Positions 27,934 to 37,105 of a DNA stretch of 64,000 bases are shown here, piece by piece (positions within the stretch are counted from its first letter, which is position 1; every line of letters begins with the position of its first letter). Position numbers and translations under genes: made by a program. Under the pieces are notes generated by a model, which was not told where the DNA came from, did not search any database, and saw nothing but the letters and a program-made list of their open reading frames with translations. This DNA is from an uncultured Bacteroidales bacterium (lineage in GTDB: Bacteria; Bacteroidota; Bacteroidia; Bacteroidales; UBA932). The stretch is from positions 1 through 64,000 of the forward strand of contig ONIQ01000002.1 of assembly GCA_900317925.1 (NCBI GenBank), written 5' to 3'.

Positions 27934-28713
27934 ATGGAATTCAATCTGAAGATATGGCGTCAGAAGAACGCCAAGGAGCAGGGTCATTTTGAGACCTATC
28001 ACATCTCCGGAATCGAAGAGGACGCTTCGTTCCTCGAGATGCTGGACATCCTGAACGAACAGCTGATTCGCGAAGGGAACGATCCCGTTGCCGTAGAGCG
28101 CGGTTGCAAGAGTTCCGGTCCCGTGTCTTTCGACCACGATTGCCGTGAAGGTATCTGCGGTGCATGTGGCCTGTATATCGATGGCCGTGCCCACGGCCCG
28201 GACGATCACGTGACTACCTGCCAGCTGTTTATGCGTCACTTCAAGGATGGCGCCACCATTACGGTGGAACCCTGGCGCAGCAAGGCCTTCCCGGTGATCA
28301 AGGACCTGGTGGTGAACCGCAGCGCATTTGATGAGATTCTGCAGGCTGGCGGATTCATTTCCGTCCGCACCGGCAGCGCCCAGGATGCCAACAACATCCT
28401 CATCCCGCATGATGATGCCGAAAAGAGCATGGATGCAGCGGCCTGTGTGGGTTGCGGTGCCTGCGTGGCTACGTGCAAGAATGGTTCCGCGATGCTGTTC
28501 GTCGGTGCCCGCGTCAGCTCCCTGGCGCTCCTGCCGCAGGGACGTCCCGAAGCCGCCCGTCGCGCTCGTGCCATGGTGGCCAAGATGGACGAGCTGGGCT
28601 TCGGTAACTGCACCAACACCCGCGCTTGCGAGATGGAATGCCCGAAGGGGATCTCCGTGGAGCACATTGCCCGCCTGAACCGCGAATACCTTTCCGCTAA
28701 GTTCAGCGAGTAA
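27934..28713 (+). CDS. sdhB: Succinate dehydrogenase / fumarate reductase iron-sulfur subunit
   Basis: A 259-residue electron-transfer subunit. The [2Fe-2S] ligands are Cys70, Cys75, Cys78 and Cys96 ([10 protein letters not shown]...TTC). [12 protein letters not shown] cluster motif at 171-181 is followed by [14 protein letters not shown] for the remaining centres. It partners SdhA and would pass electrons to a membrane cytochrome b, which is not encoded nearby. It is probably read with sdhA as one mRNA ending at the hairpin at 28741-28775. Confidence 0.96.
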   Translation: MEFNLKIWRQKNAKEQGHFETYHISGIEEDASFLEMLDILNEQLIREGNDPVAVERGCKSSGPVSFDHDCREGICGACGLYIDGRAHGPDDHVTTCQLFMRHFKDGATITVEPWRSKAFPVIKDLVVNRSAFDEILQAGGFISVRTGSAQDANNILIPHDDAEKSMDAAACVGCGACVATCKNGSAMLFVGARVSSLALLPQGRPEAARRARAMVAKMDELGFGNCTNTRACEMECPKGISVEHIARLNREYLSAKFSE

Positions 28714-28715
28714 GG

Positions 28716-30734
28716 TTATTCCTCGGTAAAAGGATAACAGACGCCTGGCTCATGAAAAGTGAGCCGGGCGTTTTCTTCACGGATATCGTCCTTGCTATAG
28801 GTAATGGTCCACTTGGGCATGGTCATGAGTTCCCAGATGCGGTCCGCCGTCATGGGGGCGGCGAAACGGACCTGGATGCAAGGCACCAGGGCTTTGTTCA
28901 GCGTGAGATAGAGCCCGATGACACCTTCTTCTTTGGAAAGATGGTTGCTCAGGAAGGGGAGACCGCGCTTGATAATGGGCTTCTCGTAATTCTGGTTGGC
29001 AATCTCGTAGATGAATTGCGGCTGGCCTTCGTACACCTCGGCACGCTTGCGCACCGCTGTGGTATCGCCAGAAGGATATCGGCCGCTGAATTCCGCCGTG
29101 AACGGATCGAACATGCGGTGGAGATATTCATCGATGCCGATGCGGCCTTCGCCTTTTTCCATCCGCACGAATTCGAAATCGACCGGGGTCTCCTTCACGC
29201 CGCCGCCGTGGACGGGCATCTGGAGGACCTTTTTGTTTACGATTTCTTTGAAGAAGGCTTCGTCAAGTTCCTCATTCGGAGAGGCATAGACCCGCACGAT
29301 AAGCGGGCAGTTGTACTCGGATTCCACGCCGAAGATGCCTTTGCCGGTCTGGCGGAATTGCAGGCCGAGGTAATTGAGATCCAGTTTATCGTACATCTTT
29401 TCGGTGCGGATGGTGAGGATTTTCAATTCCGGAAGTTTGGCGGGATCGGGCGACCAGACGCGGAAGTGCGACGGCACAAAGACCTCTTCCTGAATCTTTT
29501 CGGCAGTGGTTTTGGAGGGATCGTAACTAATGACGACCGTATGGCTGCCCACAAAAGTCTTGACGCCGTGGACGCCGCGGACGTTTTCCATCCGGGCCTT
29601 GAAAGCCATGGAACTGCCGTAGCATTTGACGGATTTGAGGTTCTCGATTTTGACGGTCTGCAGTTCCACGCCTTCCGGAACGTCCCATTTTTCATCGATG
29701 GTGGGCAGTTCGAAACTATTGCGGAACAGGAGGCCGAGCGCTACCAGGGCTACGGCGATGAGGGCCGGCAGCCAGCGCAGCCACTTCTTGCAGCCGGCTT
29801 TCTGTGCAGGGCCGATGGAGAGGGCGTTTACGTTGCAGGCGCCCACGCATTCGCCGCAAAGGGTGCAATCCACCGAAGTAATGCGACCGCTGCGGGCAGA
29901 AAGGTCGATGGCGTACGGACAGGCTTTGTTGCAGAGGCCGCAGTGGGTGCAGAGGCTGTCATCTTTTACCACATGCAGCATTTGCAGGCGGGAATCCCGT
30001 TTGAATACCTCCAGCGCCCAGCCCAGCAGGCAGACCGCACCCAGCAGCCACCACCAGGCCAGTTGTACGCCGGCAACGCCAAGCAGCCACCAGACGATTC
30101 CGATTCCGATGAGCGGCAGCCAGAATTTGAGGGTATTGGAAGCGGCACCCAGCGGGCAGATGTACCGGCACCAGAAACGCTTGATAAAGAGGCCGCATAA
30201 AAGCACGATGCCTACGGTCGTGAGCGCCATCCAAAGGACGATTTCGCCCTTGAACGCGGTGGCGGTGGCATAGTAGGGATCCAGTTTCTTGCAGAAGAGT
30301 TCGCTGGCACTCACGGAGAAATAGAAGACCACGAAGAGCAGGACGTATTTGACAATGCGCAGGATGGCATCGAAAACGGAGCCTTCCTTGGGCCCTTCCG
30401 TACTGATACCCAGGGCTTTGCGGATGCGGGTCAGCAGGTCCTCGATGGTTCCTACCGGGCACAGATAGCCGCAGAACAGCTTGCTGAAGAGGATGACCGC
30501 GGCGGCCAGGGCAATGCCCATCAGGATTTGGGCGGAGCTCATGCTGCAGGGGAGAGAGCCCTTAACGAAGAAGGTTGCCAGGGCCTGCAGGCCTCCCATC
30601 GGGCAGAGGGCTTCAGGGTCGGCGGGATCGGAACCGAAAAGTTTCGATGCGAGTCCGGTCAGGAAGAAGACCAGGGCGGCCAGGGTTCCCCACTGGAGAA
30701 TGATACGGGGCCAGTTGTGTTGTTTTTTAGCCAT
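28716..30734 (-). CDS. Membrane polyferredoxin (NosR/NapH-like) with C-terminal HMA-like domain
   Basis: A 672-residue protein. About six hydrophobic helices carry two CxxxCP motifs (CGYLCPVG 88-95; CRYICPLG 189-196), the NapH/NosR/CcoG-like signature. Two ferredoxin clusters follow (Cys262/265/268/272 and Cys290/293/296/300), then another helix. Residues about 358-420 resemble a heavy-metal-associated fold but keep only Cys371 of the usual CxxC. About 250 further periplasmic-looking residues match nothing I recognise. It probably moves electrons across or along the inner membrane to an unknown acceptor. It ends the minus-strand run from hflX. Confidence 0.78.
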   Translation of the reverse strand: MAKKQHNWPRIILQWGTLAALVFFLTGLASKLFGSDPADPEALCPMGGLQALATFFVKGSLPCSMSSAQILMGIALAAAVILFSKLFCGYLCPVGTIEDLLTRIRKALGISTEGPKEGSVFDAILRIVKYVLLFVVFYFSVSASELFCKKLDPYYATATAFKGEIVLWMALTTVGIVLLCGLFIKRFWCRYICPLGAASNTLKFWLPLIGIGIVWWLLGVAGVQLAWWWLLGAVCLLGWALEVFKRDSRLQMLHVVKDDSLCTHCGLCNKACPYAIDLSARSGRITSVDCTLCGECVGACNVNALSIGPAQKAGCKKWLRWLPALIAVALVALGLLFRNSFELPTIDEKWDVPEGVELQTVKIENLKSVKCYGSSMAFKARMENVRGVHGVKTFVGSHTVVISYDPSKTTAEKIQEEVFVPSHFRVWSPDPAKLPELKILTIRTEKMYDKLDLNYLGLQFRQTGKGIFGVESEYNCPLIVRVYASPNEELDEAFFKEIVNKKVLQMPVHGGGVKETPVDFEFVRMEKGEGRIGIDEYLHRMFDPFTAEFSGRYPSGDTTAVRKRAEVYEGQPQFIYEIANQNYEKPIIKRGLPFLSNHLSKEEGVIGLYLTLNKALVPCIQVRFAAPMTADRIWELMTMPKWTITYSKDDIREENARLTFHEPGVCYPFTEE
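28741..28775 (+). terminator. Intrinsic terminator of sdhAB, inside the convergent gene
   Basis: A 12-bp stem (28741-28752 with 28760-28771, one T-G pair, 7-base loop) followed by four Ts on the plus strand. It begins 28 bases after the sdhB stop and lies within the last codons of the opposite-strand polyferredoxin gene. Confidence 0.7.
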
Positions 30735-30749
30735 AGGTATGCGTATTAA

Positions 30750-32996
30750 TTATTTGAGTTCAAAGGAAATGGCCTGGCGGATGTCCTGCGAGGAGGCACC
30801 GATCTGGGCCATAAAGGTACCGGCTTCCGCCGTCCAGCCATGTTTTTCGGCATCGAAGAAAGCGAGGTCGCGCGGGTCGATGTGGAAACTGACGTCGGCA
30901 CGCTGGCCGGGCTCCAGGAAGACCTTGGCGAAGCCCTTCAATTCTTTGGCCGGCCGGTCAACGGAGGCTTCTTCATCGGTAATATAAAGTTGGACAACTT
31001 CGGCGCCGGCCACATGGCCCGTATTTCGCACGGAAAGGGTGATGGTAAGGCCTTTCCCGGTCTGGGTGTCCGAACGTACGTCTGCGGGCCAGAAACCGGC
31101 TCCTGCGAGCGTTTTCGCACTCAGGCGCGGTTCGCCGAATTCGAAGGTGGTATAGCTGAGGCCGTGGCCGAAGGCAAAACGCGGCGCGGTGCCTTGGGTA
31201 TCATACCAACGGTATCCCACGTACACGCCTTCGGAGTAGTATTCGTCCAGGAGGTTGGAGTCTTCCCGGGGAATGCCGGGGTACTGGCTGGCCGTCGTAA
31301 CGGGCCCGTCTTCCATTTCCACGGGGATGGTGAACGGAAGATGTCCGGACGGATTTACCTTGCCGGTCAGCACGTCGGCCAGGGAGCGGCCGGCCTCGCT
31401 GCCCAGGTACCAGTCCTGGAGAATGACCGGGACTTTCGACGCCCAGGGCATGCCTACCGGGTTGCCGGAAATATTGATAACCACCAGGTTAGGGTTGGCA
31501 TCGGCCAGGGCTTCAATCACAGCATCCTGGCCGTAGGGCAGGCCGAAGGAGGCCCGGTCGGAATCCTCTGCATCCTGGTATTTGCTCTTGTTGAGGCCGC
31601 CGACAAAGAAGACCACATCGGCCTTTGCGGCCGCGGAAACGGCATCGGCGATCAGCTGGTCGGGCGTGCGGGTTTCCTGCAGGTCCTGTCCGGTCGATAC
31701 CCCGTCAAAGACATTTCCAGGATCGCCCACATAGCCCCTTTCATACACGATTTGCGCCTCGGGCCAGGCTTCCCGGATCCCCTGCAGCGGCGTAATTTCG
31801 TGTAAGGTTTTCAGTGAGGAAGAACCACCGCCCACCGTCATTTTCTTGATGGCATTCTCGCCTACGACGAGGATGCTTTGTGCCTCTTTGACCGGCAGCA
31901 GGCCTCCCTCGTTTTTCAGCAGGACGATTCCTTCCGCCCCAATCCGGCGCGCGGCGGCAAAGTGTTCGGGCGAGGTAAACGAGCCGTTCGGGCGGTTTTC
32001 CGCCAGGGAAGTCCGGTACATCAGGCGCAGCACGCGGCGCACTTTGTCGTCGAGTTCATCCGTGCCATATTCGCCGGCTTCAATTTTCCGCTGGTAGGGG
32101 AGGGCCAGATAGTATTTGTCATAGGGATTCTTGGCTTCCACGTTGAGGCCGTTGGTGCCGGTACCGAATTCCAGGTCCAGGCCGTTGGTGATGGCCTGGT
32201 CCGTGTCGTGGCAACCGCCCCAGTCGCTGATGACGGCGCCGTCAAAGCCCCACTCACCCTTGAGGATATCGTTCAGCAGGTACTGGTTGTGGCAGCAGTG
32301 CTGGTCTTTGTAAAGGTTATAGGAACCCATGACGGACCAGGCACCGCCTTCCTGCACGGCCGCTTTGAAGGCCGGCAGGTAGATTTCATAGAGGGCACGG
32401 TCGTCCACGACCACATTGGCCGTATGGCGGTGGATTTCGTCGTTGTTCAGGGCATAGTGCTTGACGCAGACGGCCACTTTGTTGCGCTGGACAGCCTGGA
32501 TGTAGTTCACGGCCATCCGTCCGGTCAGGTACGGGTCTTCCCCCATATACTCGAAATTACGGCCGCCCAGGGGGTGGCGCAGGATGTTCAGGCCGGGTGC
32601 CAGCAAAACGTCCTTGCGGCGATACCGGGCTTCCTCGCCGATGCTCTTTCCGTACAGGGCGGCCATTTCGGTGTTCCAGGTGGCTGCCAGGCAGGTCAGG
32701 GCCGGAAAAGCGGTGCAGGAATCGTCGGTATGGTCGGCCTGGCGCCATTTATCCCAGAGGACGTCGGGCCGGATGCCGTGGGGTCCGTCCGAGGTCCAGA
32801 AGGTGGGAATGCCCAGACGAGGCACGCCGGCGCTGCTGAATTTGGACTGCGCGTGGATCAGCTTGATTTTTTCCTGCAGCGAGAGTTGCGCGAGGGTCTC
32901 GTCCACCTTCTTTTCGATGTCGGCGGCGGGTTTCTTGCTTTCGCATGCGGCCATGGCCATCACTGCTGCAAAGAGGATCAGGAGGATTTTTTTCAT
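30750..32996 (-). CDS. Glycoside hydrolase family 3 lipoprotein (beta-glucosidase-like)
   Basis: A 748-residue enzyme with lipobox MAAC (Cys18), so it is tethered to the outer membrane or periplasmic face. The GH3 N-terminal barrel has the nucleophile Asp258 in VISDWGG and substrate-binding KHYALN. The C-terminal alpha/beta domain and a fibronectin-III-like tail (from about residue 640) complete the usual three-domain layout. Typical activity is release of glucose or xylose from beta-linked oligosaccharides. Gaps of 14-15 bases on both sides suggest co-transcription with the neighbouring minus-strand genes. Confidence 0.92.
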   Translation of the reverse strand: MKKILLILFAAVMAMAACESKKPAADIEKKVDETLAQLSLQEKIKLIHAQSKFSSAGVPRLGIPTFWTSDGPHGIRPDVLWDKWRQADHTDDSCTAFPALTCLAATWNTEMAALYGKSIGEEARYRRKDVLLAPGLNILRHPLGGRNFEYMGEDPYLTGRMAVNYIQAVQRNKVAVCVKHYALNNDEIHRHTANVVVDDRALYEIYLPAFKAAVQEGGAWSVMGSYNLYKDQHCCHNQYLLNDILKGEWGFDGAVISDWGGCHDTDQAITNGLDLEFGTGTNGLNVEAKNPYDKYYLALPYQRKIEAGEYGTDELDDKVRRVLRLMYRTSLAENRPNGSFTSPEHFAAARRIGAEGIVLLKNEGGLLPVKEAQSILVVGENAIKKMTVGGGSSSLKTLHEITPLQGIREAWPEAQIVYERGYVGDPGNVFDGVSTGQDLQETRTPDQLIADAVSAAAKADVVFFVGGLNKSKYQDAEDSDRASFGLPYGQDAVIEALADANPNLVVINISGNPVGMPWASKVPVILQDWYLGSEAGRSLADVLTGKVNPSGHLPFTIPVEMEDGPVTTASQYPGIPREDSNLLDEYYSEGVYVGYRWYDTQGTAPRFAFGHGLSYTTFEFGEPRLSAKTLAGAGFWPADVRSDTQTGKGLTITLSVRNTGHVAGAEVVQLYITDEEASVDRPAKELKGFAKVFLEPGQRADVSFHIDPRDLAFFDAEKHGWTAEAGTFMAQIGASSQDIRQAISFELK

Positions 32997-33010
32997 ATAT
33001 AGTTTGTTAA

Positions 33011-34048
33011 TTAGAAGTTCAACGTAAGGCCATAGCCATACGGCGTAAAGCCGCAGGCTAGGTTGAATTTGTCTGCGTTTTTGAGGGCGGGAATGGCGGG
33101 GATGGCGAGGCTAAGGCCTACGCTGGCCGCCGCTGTTCCGAAGAGCGCCATCCACATTCCGGTAAGCGAACCGGATTTTTCATTGCTGATATATTTTTCC
33201 CACATGTAGGCGCTGTCTACGCCCCATTGATAATAGGGGTGGAAACTATCCCCAAAGTAGGAATACTGGCGGGCGGGATTGAAGGAGTCGTTCCATAGCA
33301 AGATACCGCCCAAAGTGGTGGCGGTTCCCGCTACGGCGAGTGCGGCTCCCCAATAGAAACGCTTCCTTTGCTGTTGGAGCGAGGGGAATGACATCTGGTC
33401 AAAATGATGGTTAAAGCGGCGCAGGCCGATACTGCCAACGGTAAGTTCCGTCAGGCCGGCAACAACGAGTGAAAGGCCCATCTTATTGGCTATCAAGGTG
33501 CCTGAGTGTATGGAATACTCGAAGTTGTTGGTAATTGCCTCAATAAATGTTTCATCTTCGGTTACCGGATGACGCGAAAGGCTCAAAGAAAGAATATGGG
33601 CGAACAAAATGCTTCCGGTGCCGGTCAGGGCCGTCAACAGACCAGTCGTTGCTAATCGTTGTCTGGGGAGAAAACTGTTGTAATAGGCGTTGGTTCCGAG
33701 CAGGGAAATCATTTCGTCTTCGTTGAGAGCAATGAGATTCTCTACCTTATATTGTTCGCCTTTTTTGATACTCGGTGCCTCCAGAAGATTGCTGCGGTCA
33801 AGGACACCTTTGTCGAACCGCAAGGTAAAGTTGTCCGGGAAACGAATGGAAGAAATATAGTCCTGCGGAAGTTTCTCCATAAGACGTCCGTTGATTGTTG
33901 TCTGTTTAAACCGGATGAAGGACTCTTTAATGGCAGTAATTTCCACATCGAATTGTTCTTTGTTCTGGGTGGTAATGGTTACCGTTTGAGCAAAGGTTGA
34001 GGCGCAGTAGATTATTAGACCCAATAAGAATAGAATGCTTTTTTTCAT
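33011..34048 (-). CDS. Exported protein of unknown function
   Basis: A 345-residue protein with signal peptide (STFAQ cleavage near residue 21). The first ~110 residues are a beta-rich domain (TVTITTQNKEQFDVEITAI). The rest contains three to four weakly hydrophobic helices with small residues (TGLLTALTGTGSILFA; WGAALAVAGTATTLGGILLW; GMWMALFGTAAASVGLSLAI), which suggests membrane association. No catalytic motif or family recognised. It follows the lipoprotein gene by 10 bases, so the two may form a pair. Confidence 0.65.
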   Translation of the reverse strand: MKKSILFLLGLIIYCASTFAQTVTITTQNKEQFDVEITAIKESFIRFKQTTINGRLMEKLPQDYISSIRFPDNFTLRFDKGVLDRSNLLEAPSIKKGEQYKVENLIALNEDEMISLLGTNAYYNSFLPRQRLATTGLLTALTGTGSILFAHILSLSLSRHPVTEDETFIEAITNNFEYSIHSGTLIANKMGLSLVVAGLTELTVGSIGLRRFNHHFDQMSFPSLQQQRKRFYWGAALAVAGTATTLGGILLWNDSFNPARQYSYFGDSFHPYYQWGVDSAYMWEKYISNEKSGSLTGMWMALFGTAAASVGLSLAIPAIPALKNADKFNLACGFTPYGYGLTLNF

Positions 34049-34058
34049 GGCTTAAGGA

Positions 34059-35063
34059 TTAATTTGAAGTAAGACAAACAGAATTTAGGTCCAGTTTCCA
34101 GTGGCCGGCATCTTCAAGTGGAAGCATATAGAGAGGCCGATGATTCTGGTAAAGATAGAAGAGATTGCCGTCGCAAGAAATGGAATAAACGTCATTATCT
34201 ACCCACCGTATTGCAAAGAAATACCAGGAATATTTGTCAATTTCTTTGTTCCGGACAGCATAGGTGCGCCCCTGATGGTTGGCGGTAAAGAAGAATTGTC
34301 CATTATTTCGATGAACGGAATCCGTATCCTTGTCGGGAGCGGGATAGGTTTCGTCTATTTTTTCTCCATTTTTCCAGATGTGATATTCCTTATCGGCAGA
34401 AATCCGGATGACATAGGCATCGTCTCCTTCTACATACAGGGCGTGTTCTGCATAATAGCCCGTCATGGTTCCTCCGGTAAAAACGGCCGTTCCGTTTTTA
34501 TAGACCGTACATACACCATCGACGTTGATGGTTTGCCAGATGTCTTCTCCGGAGAGGACGATACGGGAGGAATTATCGGGAACCGGGTGGAGGGAAGGAA
34601 CTTTTTTAATTACTTCCCCGTTTCGCATGAGGGTGAGTTCCTGGGGAATAGGATTGACGCTGGCGTCATACGATACGGAATAAAAGGCCCCGTCCTGTAC
34701 CTCATAGGCTTTGACGATGGTCCCTTTGGGGAACGAAAAGCTTTTTTCACCATTTTTCAGCACGGAGAATACGGCATCCTTTGCGTTTTCTGCCGTATGT
34801 TGTAGCAAGAGGAAGGTGGAACGATTGTGTGCGAGAAGAGCGGCGGCGCGGATAGGAACCTTGTCATCGATGGAATAGATCAGTTGGGTATTGTTATATA
34901 CCATTACGTGGTATTCCGGCTCTTTTACCCAGGATTGCAAGCCGGGTGTCTTGTAAACGGTAATGGCGGAGTATAAATTCTCCGGCGCCGTTTCTACAAA
35001 CTCTTTTTCGCATCCGGACAGCGTCAGGAGCGAAATAACGGGGAAGAGGACGAATTTTTTCAT
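34059..35063 (-). CDS. Lipoprotein of unknown function with repeated NG-turn strands
   Basis: A lipoprotein of about 334 residues (lipobox LSGC near residue 18). It contains recurrent short units in which a hydrophobic/aromatic strand leads into an Asn-Gly turn (VLKNGEKS, LMRNGEVIKK, VYKNGTAVF, IWKNGEKIDE), spaced about 50-60 residues, as in beta-propeller-like repeats. The base composition is more A+T-rich than flanking genes, hinting at later acquisition. ATG 35063 is chosen (MKK n-region); the ATG at 35069 is equally possible. Function unknown. Confidence 0.65.
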   Translation of the reverse strand: MKKFVLFPVISLLTLSGCEKEFVETAPENLYSAITVYKTPGLQSWVKEPEYHVMVYNNTQLIYSIDDKVPIRAAALLAHNRSTFLLLQHTAENAKDAVFSVLKNGEKSFSFPKGTIVKAYEVQDGAFYSVSYDASVNPIPQELTLMRNGEVIKKVPSLHPVPDNSSRIVLSGEDIWQTINVDGVCTVYKNGTAVFTGGTMTGYYAEHALYVEGDDAYVIRISADKEYHIWKNGEKIDETYPAPDKDTDSVHRNNGQFFFTANHQGRTYAVRNKEIDKYSWYFFAIRWVDNDVYSISCDGNLFYLYQNHRPLYMLPLEDAGHWKLDLNSVCLTSN

Positions 35064-35084
35064 AATCATTCAGTTTTGTTTCTG

Positions 35085-36269
35085 TTACCAAAGGAAGTTG
35101 TTGAAGGGCCAGCGGCCGGCGTGGATTTCGGCCACCATTTTATAGATGTCGTTGCGGAGTTTATCGATACCGATTTTCTCCTTGGCCGAGATGAAGATGC
35201 ACGGGGTCTTTTCCCGGGCGATCCAGCTGTTCTTGAGCTCCTCCAGCGGAACGTTGTCCTTCGTGGGCGGTTCCAGCGAAAATTCATCGTACGGCTCGTA
35301 GGTATAGGCATCTATCTTATTGAAAACCACGTAGGTAGGTTTGTTGATGGAACCAATGTCCCGCAAGGTATCCTCTACGACCTTCATTTGTTCCTCGAAG
35401 CCGGGGTGGGAGATGTCCACCACGTGGACCAGCACGTCGGCTTCGCGTACCTCGTCCAGCGTGCTTTTGAACGCCTCGATGAGCTGGGTGGGCAGTTTGC
35501 GGATAAACCCGACGGTGTCGCTGAGCAGGAAGGGGACGTTTTCAATCACTACTTTCCGGACAGTGGTGTCCAGGGTGGCGAACAATTTGTTCTCGGCAAA
35601 TACGTCCGACTTGGCCAGCAGGTTCATCAGGGTGCTTTTCCCCACGTTGGTATAACCTACGAGCGAGAGGCGCACCAGGGAACCCCGGTTGCCGCGCTGG
35701 GTGGCCATCTGCCGGTCCACTTTCTTGAGCTGTTCCTTCAGCCGGGAGATTTTTTCCTTGACGATCCGGCGGTCCACTTCGATCTGGGTCTCACCCATAC
35801 CGCCCCGGGTTCCCACGCCGCCGCGCTGCCGCTCCAGGTGGGTCCACATGCCCGCCAGACGGGGGAGCATGTAGTTGTATCGGGCCAGTTCCACCTGCAT
35901 CTTGGCATAGGAGGTTTTGGCCCGCTGGGCAAAGATTTCCAGGATTAGGCTGGTCCGGTCGATAACCGCCGTGGTTTTGATGACGCGCTCGATGTTTCGC
36001 TGTTGCATCGGGGAGAGTTCGTCATCAAAAATAACATAGTTGATTTGGTTTTCCTCGCAGTATTGGGCGATTTCTTCCAGTTTGCCGCTGCGGATATAGG
36101 TGGCGTTGTCGGGTTTATCGACCCGCTGGATGAATTTTTTGTCACCCATTGCACCGGCGGTTTCCGCCAGAAATTGCAGTTCGTCCAGGTATTCCATGAC
36201 CGTCCGCTCGTTGTCGTGCGGGCGGATGATTCCAACGAAGACTGCTTTTTCTGTGTTATGATAGTCCAT
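35085..36269 (-). CDS. hflX: Ribosome-associated GTPase HflX
   Basis: A 394-residue GTPase that splits stalled 70S ribosomes. The N-terminal HflX domain is followed by a coiled-coil region (about 160-195, KEKISRLKEQLKKVDRQ) and the G domain: G1 GYTNVGKS (205-212), G3 DTVGFI, G4 NKID. The usual RGG-GTRGGMGE linker is present. A terminator upstream separates it from tonB. It leads a closely spaced run of five minus-strand genes down to 28716. Confidence 0.95.
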   Translation of the reverse strand: MDYHNTEKAVFVGIIRPHDNERTVMEYLDELQFLAETAGAMGDKKFIQRVDKPDNATYIRSGKLEEIAQYCEENQINYVIFDDELSPMQQRNIERVIKTTAVIDRTSLILEIFAQRAKTSYAKMQVELARYNYMLPRLAGMWTHLERQRGGVGTRGGMGETQIEVDRRIVKEKISRLKEQLKKVDRQMATQRGNRGSLVRLSLVGYTNVGKSTLMNLLAKSDVFAENKLFATLDTTVRKVVIENVPFLLSDTVGFIRKLPTQLIEAFKSTLDEVREADVLVHVVDISHPGFEEQMKVVEDTLRDIGSINKPTYVVFNKIDAYTYEPYDEFSLEPPTKDNVPLEELKNSWIAREKTPCIFISAKEKIGIDKLRNDIYKMVAEIHAGRWPFNNFLW

Positions 36270-36290
36270 AAATGGCTTTTCCTTTTAGCG

Positions 36291-36323
36291 AAAAAAGGCC
36301 ATCCGGTTGGGGACGGCCTTATT
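36291..36323 (-). terminator. Intrinsic terminator after the first tonB
   Basis: On the minus strand a stem of AAGGCC-GTCC pairing with GGAT-GGCCTT is followed by TTTTTT. It starts about 17 bases past the stop at 36340, and hflX begins just downstream. Confidence 0.8.
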
Positions 36324-36339
36324 GTTCTTGGGCGCTCGT

Positions 36340-37032
36340 TTATCGGAGCTGGAAGATCACAGGGAAGGTATAGGTTACCTTCACGGCGCGGTCGCGCTGC
36401 TTGCCGGGTTTCCACTTCGGCGAGCTGGAGACCACGCGCACAGCTTCCTTATCCAGCGAGGAGTCAACGCCACGGAGAACCTTCACGTTGGAAACGGTTC
36501 CGTCTGCGTTTACGGTGAACTGCAGGGTTACACGGCCCTGGACACCGTTCTCCTTGGCGATTTCCGGATAGACAAGCTTGGAGTTCACCCATTTGGAGAA
36601 CTCGTTTGCATCGCCACCGTTGAAGGAAGGCTTCTCTTCCACGAGCTGGAAAGGAATGGCTTCTTCTTCAACGACTTCTTCTTTGGTCTCTTCCACATAG
36701 TCCATGATCTCAACACCCATGTTGGCGTTATCCTCGAGGTTCATGAACATATCGTCGTCGACTTTGATTTCATCGTCCACAATGTCAATCTGGTCCGAGA
36801 GGATAGGGATCTTCGGGGCCTCGGGCGGCGGGGGAGGGGTCTCCTGCGTGATGGGCACCATGTCCTCTACTTCGACAATCTGGTTGTCTCCGTCCAGAAT
36901 GGATGCGGCTTTTTCTTTCGAACTGTACTCGAAAGCGCCGTAAACGACCAGCAGGGCGATCACGAAACCGATCTCGGTGAAGAGCAGTCTCTTGTTCTCC
37001 AGGCTGGCTTTAACTGACTTTTTAATTTCCAT
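36340..37032 (-). CDS. TonB-family energy transducer (copy 1)
   Basis: A 230-residue TonB: cytoplasmic N-terminus, one membrane helix (about residues 20-37), a PPPPP stretch, then a strikingly acidic periplasmic spacer. The C-terminal TonB domain starts at about residue 135 (KPSFNGGDANEFSKWVN) and ends in TYTFPVIFQLR. It energises TonB-dependent outer-membrane receptors. No exbB/exbD is adjacent. The C-terminal domain is nearly identical to that of the second tonB at 44.2 kb. It is a monocistronic unit with a good promoter and terminator. Confidence 0.92.
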   Translation of the reverse strand: MEIKKSVKASLENKRLLFTEIGFVIALLVVYGAFEYSSKEKAASILDGDNQIVEVEDMVPITQETPPPPPEAPKIPILSDQIDIVDDEIKVDDDMFMNLEDNANMGVEIMDYVEETKEEVVEEEAIPFQLVEEKPSFNGGDANEFSKWVNSKLVYPEIAKENGVQGRVTLQFTVNADGTVSNVKVLRGVDSSLDKEAVRVVSSSPKWKPGKQRDRAVKVTYTFPVIFQLR

Positions 37033-37063
37033 ATTCGCGAATTTTTATATCCGGTTTAGGTCC

Positions 37064-37095
37064 CAAAGTTAGGAATAAAGTTGTAGATTTGCAAA
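37064..37095 (-). promoter_or_regulatory. Promoter of tonB copy 1 (TTTG-N20-TAACTTTG)
   Basis: Minus-strand TTTG (plus 37092-37095) and TAACTTTG (plus 37064-37071) are spaced by 20 bases. The -33 end overlaps the ybeY -7 box region, so the two divergent promoters are interlocked. Confidence 0.68.
37084..37091 (+). promoter_or_regulatory. -7 box for ybeY
   Basis: TAGATTTG, ending 14 bases before the ybeY ATG. It lies inside the spacer of the divergent tonB promoter. Confidence 0.5.
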
Positions 37096-37105
37096 AAATT
37101 TTAAA

